Positions 31,497-39,437 of a stretch of 64,000 nucleotides of DNA are shown here, one piece after another. The stretch covers positions 75,293-139,292 of the forward strand of contig CAZXEH010000003.1 of assembly GCA_964639885.1 (NCBI GenBank), in the 5' to 3' direction. The DNA comes from JAGNLA01 sp964639885. GTDB lineage: Bacteria; Caldisericota; Caldisericia; JAAYUI01. Below the pieces are notes generated by a model. The model was not told the origin of the DNA. It did not search any database and worked only from the letters and a program-made list of their open reading frames with translations. Position 1 is the first letter of the stretch. Each line of letters starts with the position of its first letter. Made by a program: the position numbers and the translations under genes.

Positions 31497-33832
31497 CCAA
31501 GCGCCTCTTTCAGCACTTCGTCGATGGATTCCACAAACACGAAGTTCATTTCGTTTCTGATCTGCTCAGGAACCTTTGTGACATCAGGTTTGTTGTCGGC
31601 TGGAAGGAGGACTTTCCTTACACCATACCTGTGGGCTGCGAGGACTTTCTCCTTCACTCCGCCAATTGGCAGAACCTTGCCACGAAGCGTGATTTCTCCT
31701 GTCATGGCAACATCTGACCTGACCGGAACCCTTCTGATTGCCGAAACAAGCGATGTTGTGAGGGCGACGCCGGCAGACGGGCCGTCTTTTGGAGTGGCGC
31801 CTTCTGGAACGTGGATGTGGATGTCATATTTGTCGACCTTGAAATCATCGGGGATTCCAAGTTCCGACGCATGTGACCTGACAAAAGACATTGCTGCCTG
31901 AGCCGATTCTTTCATGACATCGCCAAGTTGTCCTGTGAGGATCAGCTTCCCGCTGCCTTCCATGGTCGTAGTTTCGACGAAGAGGACTTCTCCGCCCATT
32001 TCGGTGACGGCCAGTCCGGTTGCAACGCCGATTTCATCGCGTTTGAGGTGGGCTTCAGATTTGAAAATTGGGATGTCGAGATAGGATTCAACATCCTTTT
32101 CCTCAATCTTCACCTTTTTCCATTTTTTGCTTTCCACTTTTTTCCTGGCAAGCTTCCTCATGAGCGTGGCGATCTTGCGTTCAAGCGTTCTCAGGCCTGC
32201 CTCGCGTGTATAGTTCTTGATGATTTTGGAAATCGCTTCATCTGTAAGCTGTACATCATCCTTGCTCAGGCCGTTTGCCTCAAGCTGCTTTGGAATGAGG
32301 AAATTTTTGGAGATGAATACCTTGTCAAACTCCGTGTAGCCTGGAATGAAGATTACTTCCATTCTGTCGAATAAAGCCCTGGGGATTGTGTGGGTCACGT
32401 TTGCGGTTGTGATGAAGAGGACTTCCGAGAGATCGTACGGTATTTCGAGGTAGTGGTCAGAGAAGGTTGTGTTTTGTTCAGGATCGAGAGCCTCAAGCAG
32501 CGCTGAAGTCGGGTCACCCCTGAAGTCAACGCCGACCTTGTCGATTTCGTCAAGCAGGAAAATCGGGTTTGATGAACCGGCTGTTTTCATGCCCTGAATG
32601 ATTCGACCCGGAAGAGCGCCGACATAAGTGCGCCTGTGGCCTCTGATCTCGGCTTCGTCCTTGATTCCACCCAGTGAAATCCTGACAAACTTTCTGCCCA
32701 TGGCTCTGGCTACCGATTTTCCAAGGGAGGTTTTGCCAACGCCTGGGGGGCCAACAAGGCAAAGGATGGGACTTTTGACCTTTGGGGCAAGCTTTCTGAC
32801 GGCAAGGAACTCAAGAATCCTCTCCTTGACTTCCTCGAGGTCGTAGTGATCCTCGTCGAGAATTTTCTTGGACTGGGAAATGTCGATTGAATCTTCGGTC
32901 TTTATTTCCCATGGCAGGTCGAACATCCAGTCCAGGTAGTTTCTGACAACTGTTGCTTCAGCTGCCATCGGTGGCATCTTTTCGAGCTTGTCTAGCTGGT
33001 CGTTGATTGCGTCGACGACGTGCTTTGGAAGGTTCGGCCTGTCCTCGAGTTTTTTCTTGTAGTTGCCAATTTCAGAGGAGAATTCAGATGAGGATTCACC
33101 AAGCTCTTTTTGGATGGCTCGGAGCTGCTCCCTCAGGTAGAACTCTTTCTGTCCCTTGTCGATTTTGGTTTTGACTTCATTTTCGATCTTGCCCTGAAGG
33201 GTGATGATCTCGAGCTCTTTTGAGAGCACCTCAATGACCATCTCAAGCCTGGTTTTGATCGGTTCGGTTGCAAGGATTTGCTGTTTTGCCTCAATGCTTA
33301 TGTTCAGATGGGTTGAGACTATGTCAACCAGCAGATGTGGCTCATCGATGCTGTCAAGCCCGAAAAGCATTTCTGGGACAAGTCTTTTGTTGATCTTGAT
33401 GTACTCTTCAAACTTTTCCATCAGAACGCGCATGAGTGCTATGATTTCAGGTGTGACCGGAGTTTTGTCGATCAATGGAGTGACCGAGACAACGGCCATT
33501 CTGTCCATGTCGATAAACTTGGTGATCTTCACTCTCTGCAGGCCTTCGATGATGATCCTGAGGTTTCCGTCGGGCATCTTCTGCTGAATCTGCATGATCT
33601 CGCAGCCAACGCCGACCGTGTAGAGTTCGTTTGATGTGGGGTCGTCAATCTGTTCCGAAATTTGTGCAGTACAGACGATGAATTTGTCGGTTTCGTAAGC
33701 CTTTTCGACTGCATTGATTGATTTTTCACGTCCAATGATGAGGGGCACCGTCATGCCCGGGAACATCACCAGGTTGCGAAGTGGAAGGAGTGGAGCCTCT
33801 TTCCTTGTCCATTTTTTTGGTTTCTGCTGCAT
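31493..33832 (-). CDS. lon: ATP-dependent protease Lon
   Basis: A 779-residue LonA. The N-terminal substrate-recognition domain begins LPLRNLVMFPGM. Walker A GPPGVGKTS is at about 362, and the proteolytic Ser-Lys dyad is in DGPSAGVALTTS (about 685) and GGVKEKVLAAH (about 728). It degrades misfolded and regulatory proteins. It starts 8 bp after the clpX stop with no obvious ribosome site, so it may rely on translational coupling. It ends overlapping rimO. Confidence 0.98.
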   Translation of the reverse strand: MQQKPKKWTRKEAPLLPLRNLVMFPGMTVPLIIGREKSINAVEKAYETDKFIVCTAQISEQIDDPTSNELYTVGVGCEIMQIQQKMPDGNLRIIIEGLQRVKITKFIDMDRMAVVSVTPLIDKTPVTPEIIALMRVLMEKFEEYIKINKRLVPEMLFGLDSIDEPHLLVDIVSTHLNISIEAKQQILATEPIKTRLEMVIEVLSKELEIITLQGKIENEVKTKIDKGQKEFYLREQLRAIQKELGESSSEFSSEIGNYKKKLEDRPNLPKHVVDAINDQLDKLEKMPPMAAEATVVRNYLDWMFDLPWEIKTEDSIDISQSKKILDEDHYDLEEVKERILEFLAVRKLAPKVKSPILCLVGPPGVGKTSLGKSVARAMGRKFVRISLGGIKDEAEIRGHRRTYVGALPGRIIQGMKTAGSSNPIFLLDEIDKVGVDFRGDPTSALLEALDPEQNTTFSDHYLEIPYDLSEVLFITTANVTHTIPRALFDRMEVIFIPGYTEFDKVFISKNFLIPKQLEANGLSKDDVQLTDEAISKIIKNYTREAGLRTLERKIATLMRKLARKKVESKKWKKVKIEEKDVESYLDIPIFKSEAHLKRDEIGVATGLAVTEMGGEVLFVETTTMEGSGKLILTGQLGDVMKESAQAAMSFVRSHASELGIPDDFKVDKYDIHIHVPEGATPKDGPSAGVALTTSLVSAIRRVPVRSDVAMTGEITLRGKVLPIGGVKEKVLAAHRYGVRKVLLPADNKPDVTKVPEQIRNEMNFVFVESIDEVLKEALG

Positions 33833-33840
33833 TGTTTTGT

Positions 33841-35100
33841 TTACGCTATCCTTTTCAGCTCCATGACCTGTCCGTCGGAATCGATGAGTGTCGCCGGAGA
33901 TTCACCCCTTGCGACCCTGTCATCGATTACACATTTGGCCACCGTTTTCAGCGATGGTACGACGTAGAGGACATCGAGCATTATCTTTTCAAATATGGAA
34001 CGGAGCGCTCTTGCGCCTGTCCCGAGTTTTCTTGCACGTTCGGCAATTTCTTTCAGGGCGTCGTGTGTGACTTCGAGCTGAACGCCTTCAGATGCCAGCA
34101 GTGCTTCATACTGTTTTACCAGTGCATTTTTTGGTTCAACGAGGATTTTTACCAGTTCGTCGGTTGTCAGTCCGGTAACGGTTGTGTGGACCGGGAATCT
34201 GCCGACGAATTCGGGTATGAGTCCAAACTTCATGAGGTCGTCTGGTGTGATTTTTGAGAGCAGTTCAGAATCTGAAAGGTTTTCTGTTGGCTCCCTGGTG
34301 TAGCCGACCTGTTTTTTGCCAATTCTCGATCCGACAATTTTTGGCAGGTTTTCAAACATTCCGCCAACGATGAACAGAATTTTTGTGGTGTCGATCTGGA
34401 TGAATTGCTGTTGTGGATGCTTTCTTCCGCCCTGTGGCGGAACGTTGCAGACGGTTCCTTCTACCATTTTGAGGAGCGCCTGCTGGACGCCTTCACCTGA
34501 AACGTCGCGTGTGATTGACGGGCTTTCGCTCTTTCTGCCGATCTTGTCGATCTCGTCGATATAAACGATTCCAACCTGGGCTGCGTCAACGTCAAAATCA
34601 GCGTTTCGAAGCAATCCAAGCAAGACGTTTTCGACATCCTCACCTACATATCCGGCTTCTGTAAGGGTTGTTGCGTCGGCGATGGTGAAAGGGACATTCA
34701 GAATCTGAGCGAGAGTCCTTGCGATAAGGGTTTTGCCTGAACCGGTCGGGCCGATGAGCATGATGTTTGATTTTTCTATTTCAACAGCCGACTGCTTCAT
34801 GCCGAGGATTGACCGGTAGTGCTTGTAGACGGCAACCGAGATCACCTTCTTGGCGTCATGCTGGCCGATGATGTACTGATCGAGTTTCTTGTGGATTTCT
34901 GCAGGTGACGGGATTTGGCCGATTCTCTTTTTTATGCGTTTGGAAGCGTCATCCTCAAGAACCTTTGCCGCTGCCTTGATGCAGTTTTCGCAGATGAGGG
35001 CGTTGATGCCTTCCATGCCACGAAGACCGAATCCGAGAGGTTGTCCACAAAATGAGCAGGATTGCTGTGTTTCCTGCCTGTCGCTGCCTTCGTCAGTCAT
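33841..35100 (-). CDS. clpX: ATP-dependent Clp protease ATP-binding subunit ClpX
   Basis: A 419-residue AAA+ unfoldase feeding ClpP. The N-terminal zinc-binding domain has CSFCGQ and CENC. Walker A is GPTGSGKTL, Walker B VYIDEIDKI, and the RKSESPSITRDVSGEG segment is typical. The ClpP-contacting I-G-F loop reads IGKKQVGY (degenerate), an atypical detail worth alignment. ATG 35100 overlaps the clpP stop by 8 nt. Confidence 0.97.
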   Translation of the reverse strand: MTDEGSDRQETQQSCSFCGQPLGFGLRGMEGINALICENCIKAAAKVLEDDASKRIKKRIGQIPSPAEIHKKLDQYIIGQHDAKKVISVAVYKHYRSILGMKQSAVEIEKSNIMLIGPTGSGKTLIARTLAQILNVPFTIADATTLTEAGYVGEDVENVLLGLLRNADFDVDAAQVGIVYIDEIDKIGRKSESPSITRDVSGEGVQQALLKMVEGTVCNVPPQGGRKHPQQQFIQIDTTKILFIVGGMFENLPKIVGSRIGKKQVGYTREPTENLSDSELLSKITPDDLMKFGLIPEFVGRFPVHTTVTGLTTDELVKILVEPKNALVKQYEALLASEGVQLEVTHDALKEIAERARKLGTGARALRSIFEKIMLDVLYVVPSLKTVAKCVIDDRVARGESPATLIDSDGQVMELKRIA

Positions 35101-35692
35101 TGCTCTTAGACACCGACTCGATCACCTTGTCGGCGATGCCGTAGGCGACTGCCTCAGCTGCTGTCATGTAGTTGTCTCGTTCGGCATCGGCAAGCACCTT
35201 TTCGTACGGCTGGCCACAGTGCTTTGCTAGCAGTTCGGTGAGGGTGCGTTTGAGTCTGAGCATTTCCTTGACCTGGATTTCGACATCGGTTCCCTGACCC
35301 TGGGCGCCACCAGCGATCTGGTGGATCATGACGCGAGAGTTTGGGAGGATGAAACGTCTGCCCTTTTCACCGGCTGCAAGCAGGAATGAACCCATTGAAG
35401 CTGCCTGACCGATGCAGATTGTTGAAACCGGTGCAGAAACGTATTGCATGGTGTCGTAGATTGCAAGACCTGATGTGACGATTCCACCTGGGGAATTGAT
35501 GTAAAGGCTGATCTCTTTTTTTGGATCGTCAGCGTCAAGGAAAAGAAGTTGTGCGATGACCGAGCTTGCAACCTGGTCATCAATCATTTCCGATGAGAGG
35601 AAAATAATCCTGTCCTTGAGGAGTCTTGAATAGATGTCGTATTGGCGTTCGCCAACGCTGGTTTGCTCGATAACCCAGGGAATTGAGTACAT
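35093..35692 (-). CDS. clpP: ATP-dependent Clp protease proteolytic subunit ClpP
   Basis: A 199-residue serine protease of standard length. The nucleophile is in GQAASMGSFLL (Ser about 97), the His in RVMIHQIAGG (about 122), and the Asp in DAERDNYMTAAEA. N-terminal MYSIPWVIEQTSVGERQYD is typical. It lies 12 bp after tig and forms the tig-clpP-clpX-lon series common in bacteria. Confidence 0.98.
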   Translation of the reverse strand: MYSIPWVIEQTSVGERQYDIYSRLLKDRIIFLSSEMIDDQVASSVIAQLLFLDADDPKKEISLYINSPGGIVTSGLAIYDTMQYVSAPVSTICIGQAASMGSFLLAAGEKGRRFILPNSRVMIHQIAGGAQGQGTDVEIQVKEMLRLKRTLTELLAKHCGQPYEKVLADAERDNYMTAAEAVAYGIADKVIESVSKSND

Positions 35693-35704
35693 GTGCCCTC
35701 CTGA

Positions 35705-36958
35705 TTAAGAGAGCTTTACCTTACCCTCGATGGCCTCGACAGTCTTTCTCTTTCGAAGAGATTCGGCGATGTTTTCCCTGACCCTGTCAGAGTTGAGGTT
35801 TCCGGTCTGTTTTCCGGATCTCTTCATGATCTCCCGAATCTTTTCAATCTCGCTATCGATTTCTTCATCTTTGACATCGATTGACAGCTTTTCAGCGTAT
35901 TCGTCAATGATGATGTCAAGTTTGGTGTTGTTTTCAGCCTTCGGGGTGAGTTCGGCTCGAAGTTGATCTTCCGTCATTTCACGGGATTTGAGATACTGTG
36001 TCATTGTAATGTTGCGCCTTGCCAGTTCTCTTGCCAGGGCGTTCCATTCATCCTCAACGGATGCATCAATCAGTGCTTTTGGTAGATGAATCTTTGTTTT
36101 GTCAAGGAACGTCCTGAAGAGTTCCTGTTCTATGGCTGACTGTTTCCTGTCCTCATCCGCCCTTTCAAGTTCGGCGTCGACAGCTTTTTTGAGTGCATCA
36201 ACGGTTTCAAAACCAACCGACTTTGCAAGCTCGTCGTTGAGTTCAGGCATTTTGCGTTCTTTTATCTGGCCAACAATGTATTCGATTTCGACCGGTTCGT
36301 TTGAATCAGTGAATTCGACTGTTGCTTTTCCTGTGTCGCCCTTTGATTTTCCGATCAGGTTTTTGTCAAAGCCTTTTACGAAGTCTTCTCTTCCGACCTC
36401 TACAAGCTCTTCTTTCCATCTGTCGCTGGCTCTGCCTTCATTGATGGCTGACCATTTGAAGTAGACGAAGTCTGTGTCCTTGGCCTTGCGTTCGACTGGT
36501 TCCATTGTTGCATACTGGAACATGATGCGGTCGATGGCCTGATCTTTATCTTGCTGGGTTACTTCAAACTTTGGAACCTTGATGGAAATCTTCTCAAGCT
36601 CCGGAAGTTCGAAATCAGGGACATGCTCTATCTTGATCTCAAGTTCGAGTGGGCCTTTGTCTTCAAAGCTGATGACCTTGACGCCTGGTCTTCCAACCAT
36701 TCTGATGCGCTGTTCGCCAATGATTTTTTCAAAGGCCTGCGCATAGGCGATGTCAATGAAATCTTCCTTGAGGGCATCATACCCATAGTGGGAAACGAAG
36801 ATGTTGAATGGGGCTTTACCGGGTCTGAATCCGGGGATTTTGACTTTAGCAACTTTTTCTTTGTATACCTGCTCAAACCCCTGACTCACTTCATCAGGTG
36901 AGAAGGTGGCTCTCCCGATAAGTTCGGTTTGTCCACCAGGGCTCGTCTTTATTTCCAT
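35705..36958 (-). CDS. tig: Trigger factor
   Basis: A 417-residue ribosome-associated chaperone. The ribosome-binding N-domain includes GFRPGKAPF (family signature G-F-R-x-G-K-x-P), followed by a central region reading DTDFVYFKWSAIN and an alpha-helical C-terminal arm. The peptidyl-prolyl isomerase domain is diverged. Residues IKTSPGG follow the ATG, which has AAGGA upstream. It begins only 20 bp after the encoded CCA end of tRNA-Gly, so it is probably cotranscribed with the tRNAs. Confidence 0.94.
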   Translation of the reverse strand: MEIKTSPGGQTELIGRATFSPDEVSQGFEQVYKEKVAKVKIPGFRPGKAPFNIFVSHYGYDALKEDFIDIAYAQAFEKIIGEQRIRMVGRPGVKVISFEDKGPLELEIKIEHVPDFELPELEKISIKVPKFEVTQQDKDQAIDRIMFQYATMEPVERKAKDTDFVYFKWSAINEGRASDRWKEELVEVGREDFVKGFDKNLIGKSKGDTGKATVEFTDSNEPVEIEYIVGQIKERKMPELNDELAKSVGFETVDALKKAVDAELERADEDRKQSAIEQELFRTFLDKTKIHLPKALIDASVEDEWNALARELARRNITMTQYLKSREMTEDQLRAELTPKAENNTKLDIIIDEYAEKLSIDVKDEEIDSEIEKIREIMKRSGKQTGNLNSDRVRENIAESLRKRKTVEAIEGKVKLS

Positions 36959-36978
36959 TTCATTCCTTCAAAAGCAAA

Positions 36979-37053
36979 TGGAGCGGAAGACGGGATTTGA
37001 ACCCGCGACATCGACCTTGGCAAGGTCGCGCTCTACCACTGAGCTACTCCCGC
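36979..37053 (-). tRNA. tRNA-Gly (GCC)
   Basis: Complete cloverleaf on the minus strand with acceptor GCGGGAG/CTTCCGC, discriminator T and an encoded CCA (36979-36981). The anticodon loop reads TTGCCAA, giving GCC. It lies 14 bp after tRNA-Leu. Confidence 0.96.
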
Positions 37054-37067
37054 TCGAATTCTTAACA

Positions 37068-37151
37068 TGCGAAGGGCGGGACTTGAACCCGCAAGGGCTT
37101 GCGCCCACTGGATCCTAAGTCCAGCGCGTCTGCCAGTTTCGCCACCCTCGC
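37068..37151 (-). tRNA. tRNA-Leu (TAG)
   Basis: Class II tRNA with a long variable arm (GGGCGCAAGCCC). Acceptor GCGAGGG/CCCTTCGC; anticodon loop CTTAGGA gives TAG. CCA is not encoded. It is first behind the promoter at 37165-37192. Confidence 0.95.
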
Positions 37152-37164
37152 ACACGCTGGAATG

Positions 37165-37192
37165 AATATACTGAAGACAGGTAATTTTTCAA
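37165..37192 (-). promoter_or_regulatory. Promoter of tRNA-Leu/tRNA-Gly/tig operon
   Basis: TTGAAA (37192-37187), 16-nt spacer, TATATT (37170-37165). Transcription would start near 37158, seven bases before mature tRNA-Leu. No terminator separates the tRNAs from tig, so this probably drives the whole tig-to-rny operon. Confidence 0.7.
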
Positions 37193-37209
37193 GTGTCGTT
37201 AGTTAAGGA

Positions 37210-38169
37210 TCAGGAGGAAAGCTGATCCCAAGTGGTGTCCGACGAGAGAATGAGGCCGTCCGGCTTGTGCGCACTGATGACAAAACCCATCTCCTGAAGG
37301 TTGTATATCGTTTGTGAACGCTGTTCAGGAATTGTCACTTTTATGAGTTTTGCACCCTTTTCGATCAATCCTTGCACAGCGTGTTCGACGAGTTTGCCCT
37401 CGATGAGCTTTTCATCCGAGAGTTTCTTAACCTCATCGATTGCTACCGATAATGTTCTGATTTCACCGAGGTTTTTGTCGTCGATTGATGATATTACGAT
37501 GCCGGTGAGGGTGTTGTGGATGTAAGCGTGGAAGCATGTGACCGGATCAAACTGGCCACCGAGTTCTTCCTTCATCGAAGCAAGCCATCTCTGTCTCGGT
37601 TCACGCTCTGGAAGCTCACCCTTGGTCTGTGTGTCGCCAAGATCCGAGAGAGCGATGACAAGAGCCACTTCCGAATCATTGTCCGGTTTCCAGGGTGTGA
37701 ACTGGTAGCCCTCCGGGCCTTTGATTGGTTTGAAGTCGGCTATGTCAAGATATAGGTCGGTTTGTGGGAGAACCATGAAGCCAAGATGGAACAGGGGTTC
37801 AGAGAGGTAGTCGCCACCGACGATAACGTTTGTGACTTCCATAGTTTCGATATTGTTCTTGGTTCTTGCGGTGTTGAAAAGAAATTTGATCAGACCCTTG
37901 GCGGTGTCCTTCTGATCACAATCCCTTGCAACAAGAATGCTTGTTGCCTTGACTTCCTGGTCAATGATGATGCCAGAGACGAAGCCGATCATTCGCGGGC
38001 CTGAAATGGCTGTGCAAATGATTGAGTCTTCCTTGAGGGGTTCTCTGATTTCATGAAGGATGTGTTCTGCTATGTGTTCGGGCAATCCAGCGTCAATGAC
38101 TTCGCGTCTTGCGAAATCCATCAATCTTCTAGCGTTTCCCTGCCATATATTATAGGTTGTGTCTTTCAT
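37210..38169 (-). CDS. Protein with two GNAT-like domains
   Basis: A 319-residue soluble protein. Residues about 1-150 form a GNAT-like unit (ILVARDCDQKDTAKGLIKFL, then LSEPLFHLGFMV). Residues 150-319 form a second (TLSVAIDEVKKLSDEKLIEG, then IYNLQEMGFVIS). Neither has a strict R/Q-x-x-G-x-G/A acetyl-CoA loop, so substrate and activity are unknown. The ATG lies 13 bp after the CCA end of tRNA-Lys with no Shine-Dalgarno sequence, so it probably shares the tRNA transcript. Confidence 0.72.
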   Translation of the reverse strand: MKDTTYNIWQGNARRLMDFARREVIDAGLPEHIAEHILHEIREPLKEDSIICTAISGPRMIGFVSGIIIDQEVKATSILVARDCDQKDTAKGLIKFLFNTARTKNNIETMEVTNVIVGGDYLSEPLFHLGFMVLPQTDLYLDIADFKPIKGPEGYQFTPWKPDNDSEVALVIALSDLGDTQTKGELPEREPRQRWLASMKEELGGQFDPVTCFHAYIHNTLTGIVISSIDDKNLGEIRTLSVAIDEVKKLSDEKLIEGKLVEHAVQGLIEKGAKLIKVTIPEQRSQTIYNLQEMGFVISAHKPDGLILSSDTTWDQLSS

Positions 38170-38182
38170 CCAGTTTAGGTGA

Positions 38183-38258
38183 TGGTGGGTCGCACAGGAC
38201 TCGAACCTGTAACCGCCTGATTAAGAGTCAGATGCTCTACCGATTGAGCTAGCGACCC
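38183..38258 (-). tRNA. tRNA-Lys (CTT)
   Basis: Acceptor GGGTCGC/GCGACCC, discriminator A and encoded CCA (38183-38185). Anticodon loop CTCTTAA gives CTT. Last tRNA of the upstream cluster. Confidence 0.96.
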
Positions 38259-38278
38259 ATCAATTTGTGCAAGCAAAG

Positions 38279-38352
38279 CGCGCCCAGCAGGAGTTGAACC
38301 CGCAACCTACGGATCCGAAGTCCGTCGCTCTATCCAGTTGAGCTATGGGCGC
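38279..38352 (-). tRNA. tRNA-Arg (TCG)
   Basis: Acceptor GCGCCCA/TGGGCGC, anticodon loop CTTCGGA giving TCG. CCA is not encoded (GCT follows). Confidence 0.95.
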
Positions 38353-38369
38353 ATGATCCGCGTAGTTTC

Positions 38370-38446
38370 TGGTGGGCCCAGCAGGAATTGAACCTGCGGC
38401 CTACGGTTTAGGAAACCGTCGCTCTATCCAACTGAGCTATGGGCCC
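38370..38446 (-). tRNA. tRNA-Arg (CCT)
   Basis: Acceptor GGGCCCA/TGGGCCC, discriminator A and encoded CCA (38370-38372). Anticodon loop TTCCTAA gives CCT, reading AGG, a codon used often in this window. Confidence 0.95.
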
Positions 38447-38455
38447 ATTTAAAAG

Positions 38456-38529
38456 CGAGCCCGGGGTGACTCGAACACCCGACCACCTGCTTAGAAGGCA
38501 GATGCTCTATCCATCTGAGCTACGGGCCC
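38456..38529 (-). tRNA. tRNA-Arg (TCT)
   Basis: Acceptor GGGCCCG/CGGGCTC, anticodon loop CTTCTAA giving TCT. CCA is not encoded. Confidence 0.95.
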
Positions 38530-38558
38530 ATGCTTGCCTGCTGAAATCATTTTCAAAG

Positions 38559-38635
38559 TGGTCGGGGAGGGCAGATTCGAACTGCCGACCTTCTGGTCCC
38601 AAACCAGACGCGCTACCAAACTACGCCACTCCCCG
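38559..38635 (-). tRNA. tRNA-Pro (TGG)
   Basis: Acceptor CGGGGAG/CTCCCCG, discriminator A and encoded CCA (38559-38561). Anticodon loop TTTGGGA gives TGG. First tRNA of the cluster. Confidence 0.96.
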
Positions 38636-38668
38636 ATTACGGGGCCTTGCTGGCAACCGACTTTGGGC

Positions 38669-38696
38669 ATTATAGCGAACTTGGTTTTGACTTCAA
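38669..38696 (-). promoter_or_regulatory. Promoter of the Pro-Arg-Arg-Arg-Lys tRNA cluster
   Basis: TTGAAG (38696-38691), 16-nt spacer, consensus TATAAT (38674-38669). It abuts the stop codon of the TlpA-like gene upstream. No terminator is visible between them. Confidence 0.75.
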
Positions 38697-39437
38697 TTAA
38701 AGACCGAGTTTTGAGCGAATGATGGATTCGAGCTTGTTTTCTTCAGTACTTCCCTGAGTTATTGCGCCTTCATTCTGGAAAAGGACTGTCCCTTCAGAAT
38801 CCACGAGCGTGAATGCAGGAATGCCCTGTCCAACAAAAATTCCGCCGATTTTTGCGCTTTGCGGGTCGCTGACTACCGGATATGGAATTCCCTCGCTTTG
38901 TGCGAACTCCTGTGCCTTGTAGATGGCATCTGTGGTGTCAACGTTAAGACCGATGACCATGAGGCCGTTTGCTTTGTACTTGTTGTACAGAGAAATCATG
39001 GTTGGTGTTGAAGCTCTGCATGGAGGACACCACTGCGCCCAAACGTCGATGAGATAGAGTTTTGCGCCTTTATCACTGAAGTTGACTGCTTTCCCGTTCG
39101 GATCATTCCAGCCAAGAGAAACCGAGGTCTGCGAAAGAACCTTTGCCTCAAGCACATTTGTGAACCACTCATTGTTTGTGCTGGTCTGCTCTGTGGTTGG
39201 GTTGTCTTTTGGCTCTTCCGAAGTGGTCATTTCGCTTGGTTTTGTTTCTTCTGTTGCCGGAGGTGCCGGAGGGGTTGTTTCCTCCGGCTTTGTTGTTTCC
39301 TGCGGCTGAGTGTTGCTGGCTGTTTCCTGGGGAGGTGGGGTCACCTTTTCAAAATTGACTTCTTCAGTCTTTCCGCACGCACCGAGTGCGACTGCAACAA
39401 GAACGAGAACTGCGAACATTGCCAAAATGCGTTTCAT
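38697..39437 (-). CDS. TlpA-like thiol-disulfide lipoprotein
   Basis: A 246-residue lipoprotein. Signal peptide with lipobox LGAC (Cys about 21), then a Thr/Pro/Glu-rich linker (about 30-90), then a thioredoxin fold with WAQWCPPCRAS and a GIPAFTLVD cis-Pro loop. It should act outside the membrane as a thiol-disulfide oxidoreductase. Its ATG overlaps the stop of the propeller/stalk gene, suggesting a joint role. The neighbouring large secreted proteins contain conserved cysteines and are plausible clients. Confidence 0.9.
   Translation of the reverse strand: MKRILAMFAVLVLVAVALGACGKTEEVNFEKVTPPPQETASNTQPQETTKPEETTPPAPPATEETKPSEMTTSEEPKDNPTTEQTSTNNEWFTNVLEAKVLSQTSVSLGWNDPNGKAVNFSDKGAKLYLIDVWAQWCPPCRASTPTMISLYNKYKANGLMVIGLNVDTTDAIYKAQEFAQSEGIPYPVVSDPQSAKIGGIFVGQGIPAFTLVDSEGTVLFQNEGAITQGSTEENKLESIIRSKLGL

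Noticed and set aside
36979..38635. tRNA cluster as an integration (att) site
   Set aside because: No integrase, no phage or plasmid genes and no direct repeats of tRNA 3' ends were found nearby.
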